Below, piece after piece: positions 59,301 through 64,000 of a stretch of DNA of 64,000 nucleotides. The position numbers and the translations under genes were made by a program. Numbering within the stretch: the stretch's first letter is position 1; every line of letters begins with the position of its first letter. This DNA is from Zygnema circumcarinatum (lineage: Eukaryota; Streptophyta; Zygnematophyceae; Zygnematales; Zygnemataceae), in the NCBI GenBank assembly GCA_037447605.1, contig CM074805.1, forward strand, positions 3,469,465 through 3,533,464, written 5' to 3'. A model generated the notes under the pieces. That model made no database searches. It saw only the letters and a program-made list of their open reading frames with translations, and had not been told where the DNA came from.

Positions 59301-62300
59301 CCTAGAGGAAGCAGAGGTACACCACGCAGTGAGCGTTATGAAAACCGTGACAGAGGGAAAGGTAGGCGAGATGCTGAGGATGAGAAGTCCAGTATAGATT
59401 CTCTATTGAGAGTTCTGCGCGAGCAAGCTGAAAAAGAGGAAAAGGCAGCTGGGACAGTTGCAAATGGTGCACCAAAAGAGATTGCAGCAGCTGCCCTACT
59501 GCCAGCTTTGTTGACACCAAAACCTGCTACAACAGCTCCACTCCCTTCAGTAGCTGAAACCTCAGCTTCTGTGGACGGAGAGGCAGAATTATCTAGTCAG
59601 CCCATTTCTGATACTGGCGAGCATGCAGCGGTCGAGGAACCACCTGTCAAATCTATTGGCGAGGCTGAACCTAGAGGAAAGGGTCCTGGAGAGAAGGTTC
59701 CAAGTGACAAATACGAGTGCAATATGTGTGGATTTGGTTCCGACATTGAGGAAGAGTACCATCGGCACCTATCGACCAGAGTTCATAAACTCATTGCAAA
59801 CTTGAGGAAAGATGAGAAGCTTGCAAACAAGACCCCTCTAAGTATATTGCATGAGTTTGCCTCGAGAAATCGGGCGGAGGTAGGTCATCCACAGACGAGT
59901 TTCTCATATCTCGTCTCTTGCGGTTTGTTGATATGTTTTGTGTTATGTCAATGGCGTTGCGTTACATATCCCATGGTTTTTATTGGTTGTTCCAGCCTTT
60001 GCGTAGGAGAAGCCGTGAATCTGCAGATGTTTTCTAGGTTAAGTAATTTCTTCTTGTGGTTCTACAGGTAACATATGAAACGCAGTCAGATAGTAATCTT
60101 GGGCCATTTGAAATCACGGCAAGGATTTCCCGTGGAAGCAATGGTGTTCCCTCCGTTACCGGTGTTGGCAGAGGAAGGCAGAAAACTAAGGCTAAACAAA
60201 CGGCTGCAGCTGAAGCTTTGGAGGTCCTCATGAAGGACGTGCCAGAATCAGAGTTTACAAAGCCAGGGCAAGCGAGACTGAAGGCAATGGATCGAAGGGG
60301 TGGAGACAAAGGTGATGTAGGTCGAAGGGGTGAAAGAGGTCGTGACCGTGAGCGTGAGCGTGATTATGGAAGGAGGGCAGATGATAGACGGGGTGTACGT
60401 TATGAACGTGAGGAAAAGAATTATGATAGAGATGCAAGGTCAGGGCATGGAAGCAGGTATGGAAGAGATGATGGTCCAAGGTATCCTGAGAACCGGTATG
60501 GACAAAAAGAGGAGACATATGCTGAAAGGCTTGAACGGATTCAGGGAAGAGGATATGCGATGAGACTCTTGGCAGCAGCAGCTCCACCAACACCTGCACC
60601 AACCATGATGTATCCTATGGATGAAAGGTTGCAAGTCGTTGGTGTCAAAAGGCCATATGTCATGACCTCATCTGGGGTATGTGTCCATTTCTTCACCCTA
60701 CATGCCTCTTTTAAACTATCTGATAACAGCATGTTGTTGTTGGCTTTCTCAGTACAATAGAACCCCTCCGAGTGAACCTCTTGTAAACGGAAATTAGCTT
60801 AGTGAAGTCTTTTCTAAGTTTCATCGATTGGGGTAGAAAATGAAACTGCGGCGTCCCTGGAATTGCAATTTTGCGCTACGGTTGTTCCATGTGGGCACCG
60901 GTCCAATCGCACTTACAGAGGTTTTACTTTAGCATCTTTTGCTGGGAATTTGTTGATAGTTTTTGTCAGGAAGCATTTCTCTGCTGTCACTTGCGTTCTT
61001 GATGTTTTCACGAATTAGTGAAACGAGCATTCTGGTAAAAAGCACTTCGTTTTTCGTTCATTGGCGGTTTAATATTTCTTACTCTTTTTTTTTGTCGTCC
61101 TTTTTGGTCGCACTGCCCCTGCTTGTAGTTCGATTAGGTCATTGAAAAGGAAAGCGTCGTGGACTGAAACATCCCGCATAATGTTGCTGCAGGATCTTGG
61201 TACAGTCTATGTGGACTCGCGGGGAGTACATAGGGCTCGAATAGATGGGACTGATCCCAACCCTCCGATGGTCTTCGAGTCTAGGTAAAGCTTCAGCCTT
61301 ATGAAGAAAATTTTGCTGTTGTATTGGTTTGGTCCTTGTTCACCTTTTAAGTATCCTTTTGAGATGCATTGGGTTTTTTATTCCACAGCGATCATGCGTT
61401 GAAATGACATGGTGCAAGTGGTGACTTGCTGGTTCTTCAGTTGGCTAATTTTGCTGGCCGCATGTGGGTCGACGTGTGATTGCAGAATGCCCTATGGGGC
61501 TTATCAGACAATTGTGACTATTCCTTCTGTATCTCCGGGTTCTTCAGCTCCAGTAGCAGGCACAAGTTTCACGGGTGGTCTCGCTGGTCCTGCTAATGCA
61601 GTCTATCCCGGCAGTTACGGAGCAACATATGCCAACGCCCATGAATTTGTGAACCACCAATCAGCTGAGGTACATTGCGTTGGCTGCGTCTGATTTGGCC
61701 TTCACCAATATTCTTTCGCAACGCATTAGGCATTCTGTACACATTCAATTTTGTCACCGGCTCTCACCACTGCTCATTGCGCACGGAGCTATTTTGCATG
61801 AAGTGAAAGTCAAAGTCATTGAGCTTGGGTTGATCTAGAGCTTTTGTAACATAAAGCACAAAGAAAGTGCAAAATGCCCGTAGGCCGTAACACAATCTTG
61901 GTTATGTTGCTCCGCGTTTTGGAGTACGAAAGCACGCATGCAGGAAGTAGAAGTGTTCTATCCGATGTTGGGCGGGTGTTTATCCTATCAGTGTTTTAAA
62001 CGGCTGGACAGCTTATGGTTTAGTGAACAGATTGACAAGAACTTAATCATTGAATTTGAACTTGAACGTGACTAAAGCATGTAGATAAGTGCTGTGTATA
62101 GTTATTGTAATGTGGTTCTGGAGTAGTAGGTAGGCATTAGCGGGTCAAAGGTGTTCACTGTTTTCTCGCGCAATGTGCAGCAATTCAATGCATCTGGAGG
62201 GAATGGACAATTCCAACCTAATTCCTCTGCACCGTATAGTACGGTGATGGGGTCAGGGCAGCCTCCAACACATGGCCATACTACATTTGCTCAAGGTGGC

Positions 62301-62321
62301 ATTCAACCCTCACAATACTGA
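56318..62321 (+). CDS. hnRNP Q/R-like RNA-binding protein: three RRMs, U1-type zinc finger and dsRBD
   Basis: Ten exons join in phase to 978 residues: 56318-56453, 56845-57338, 57725-57814, 58188-58427, 58724-58945, 59151-59879, 60068-60676, 61193-61284, 61486-61669, 62181-62321. An acidic head (1-145) precedes RRM1 (about 146-220; EVFVGGLDKEATEDD, KGYAFVRY). RRM2 (about 225-305) has DTLFVGNINKSW and RGFAFVEF, and RRM3 (321-394) has SLFVDGMPPMWSED and FGFVNF. The RRM spacing is that of the hnRNP Q/R family. An RGG/RS-like stretch follows, then a finger with Cys584, Cys587, His600 and His606. A dsRBD at about 622-697 has TPLSILHEFASRN, GPFEITARI and KTKAKQTAAAEALEVL. The tail is Arg/Asp/Tyr-rich then Gly/Pro/Ser-rich. 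Exon 1 is preceded by an acceptor at 56287, so a 5' UTR intron is likely; GTG 56288 in the same frame is not a start. Confidence 0.9.
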
Positions 62322-64000
62322 CAGGTGAGACAAACCCTCGATGAACAATTCCGATAATCTGTTCATGCCTGGACTTCTTGAAAGCCAGTGGCGTTTGAGA
62401 CATACTACCTGGATGAGTATGGAAACCAGATTGGTGCCACTGGTGACAGATTGCAGAGGCTCATAGCATCACAACGCTTTCTAGCTGTGATCTCTAATGT
62501 ATTCAGATGGTGATTTGTTTTCGCTGGCCTGGACCTCTCTACTTACCGAGAGTTCTAGTGCACTAAATTGCTTGGCAGTTTTGGAAGCTGTTGCGCAATC
62601 ACTTGCCAGTAAAAGTGAGAAAATAAATGCAGAAGTTCAGGAACGCTAAATCACCCATTAGCTGCATAATTGACTGCATTGCAAGAGCAATGAAATTCTT
62701 TAGTGACGGACAAGTGAGGGATCTGTGGAGGTACACCAGACCATCTCCCTCACCATCCTATTTTGCGCTGCGAATCACAAAGTCATTGACGCTTCGGACT
62801 TAACAAAAATCGTGATTTAATGGCAACACTTGCAAGTCTCCCTTGCAAGTATATGCGTGGCATTGGCCTACGGCCGTGTATTGACAGCTGACGCTCCTGA
62901 TCCAGCTCGTGACCACCAAAACAAACCAGTGGGTTTTTGTATTGCGCTCTGCGACAGATGTGTGAAGAAATATTGGACGTCTGCAGTACATGCGTGGCAT
63001 TGCCTCATGCGTGTAGGCCTGCTTTCATGCACCGACAAAGAGTTGAATTTCTCGAAATTGCGGAACTGAAACCCATGAAACTTGGCGTGGGAGAGAACTT
63101 GGACCATGGACGAATTTTTTGAGAAGACTTCTCGCTGGCATCTGGAAGCTGTTGCTTATCTGAAATTGCGGCGATTTGGAATAATGACCCTCAATTTTAC
63201 ATTAGCTGCAGCAGGCCCTGTGAAGGAGCCCAAAAAATCCAAGTGCTAGCTGGGGTGACTGATAGTGAGACACAACGTTTCACCTCTTCTAATGACAGGC
63301 TCCATTCAAGGAACCGTCCTTTGCTGAGCACATTACCTATTTCCTGTGCCATGTGAAGAGAGGGTTCGATGGTGCTGACCACACGAACAGAGGGGAGTTG
63401 CTGGCCCGTCGGAGTGTTGTCTGCTGCTGCAGGCACTGCTCGTCCCTTCCCTTATCCTTTTAAATCCAAATCTGAGACTAGCGGATGGCGCTGAAATGAG
63501 ACCTTGTAATCGCCTGTCAGGTCTCAGAGCATTCAAGATAATGCTCCATCCCTGAAGCAGGCGCATCGTTCCCGATTTCTCTATTGCCCTGTATGTTAGG
63601 GGGCTTTGAATCTCTGAATGGCAGTGGCAGGATTTTTTCTCAATGTATCTAACCTGCGCAGGCCTCGAAAGCACTTCCTCATTCGACAGAGGACCTTGAG
63701 AAAGGGCTTGGCTGTTTGCTGGCTCACCCTTCCCTTTCTTCAGGTTTGAAAGTGGCCCTTGCAGTCTCTGGTTGACTAGGTCATTGAGGAATGGTTGCGG
63801 TTTTCTGCTTTAGTGACTCACGATGTGTGCAGCGGAAGTGGGAGGGCAGCTCTGAACTCAAAATAAAGCACACGTTTAATCTCTGTAAAGCAATTGTGTT
63901 CCGGCTCAGCAAGTTCTGGAGTGTAAGGCGAGCATAGGCGATGTACAAGCTGAGAGGTATGGACCGGGCCTTCTGCAGTCTGAAAGGAGACTTTAGCGTT
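62322..64000. other. 3' flank of the RNA-binding gene, no gene seen
   Basis: The stop is followed at once by ACAG and GTGAGA, a donor-like site that may mark a 3' UTR intron. AAAATAAATG near 62620 could serve as a poly(A) signal. The word TGCGTGGCATTG occurs twice, at about 62853 and 62990. The rest shows no convincing frame or RNA. Confidence 0.4.

Overview
The window is nuclear DNA from a green plant or a close streptophyte alga. Most genes are split by many GT-AG introns of roughly 70 to 1,400 bases. Two products carry plastid-type N-termini, one of them a regulator of tetrapyrrole synthesis, and a UDP-xylose synthase, SCYL2, RPAIN and a mitochondrial aconitase are all present. Gene density is high, with about eleven genes in 64 kb. 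I cannot name the species; a bryophyte or charophyte would fit, and this is inference. Gene models were built by hand by joining exons at splice sites so that phase and family sequence stay continuous.

Layout. 284-4833 (-): type II UDP-xylose synthase, with a U12-type AT-AC intron, a probable GC-AG intron and a MITE-like element in another intron. 5910-8807 (-): plastid-type alpha/beta-hydrolase-fold protein lacking the usual nucleophile serine. 8808-10048: divergent promoter region with degenerate GTATCG repeats. 10049-11590 (+): SCNM1-like protein of the minor spliceosome. 11.6-15.5 kb: no convincing gene, with a CCATGG-rich tract at 14.05-14.46 kb. 15515-16591 (+): a doubtful gene for a small helical-repeat protein with an in-frame stop. 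17143-18024 (-): class I methyltransferase. 18694-18764 (-): tRNA-Asp(GUC). 20307-21932 (+): single-exon protein with two AT-hooks. 23925-33107 (+): complete 21-exon mitochondrial aconitase. 34425-39286 (-): glutamyl-tRNA reductase-binding protein. 40220-42631 (-): RPA-interacting protein. 44367-53450 (-): complete 17-exon SCYL2 pseudokinase. 56318-62321 (+): RNA-binding protein with three RRMs, a U1-type zinc finger and a double-stranded-RNA-binding domain. 62.3-64 kb: nothing recognised.

The genes are mostly unrelated housekeeping functions: cell-wall sugar nucleotide supply, the citric acid cycle, haem and chlorophyll regulation, clathrin traffic, DNA repair import and RNA binding. The one functional link seen is that a minor-spliceosome gene lies 5 kb from a gene carrying a minor-class intron.

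GC-rich islands upstream of most genes share a vocabulary of GTACGG/CCGTAC words, CCACGTGGC boxes, CCATGGC palindromes and short tandem repeats. A dispersed repeat family (called R1 here) occurs five times, always in promoter-side intergenic DNA.
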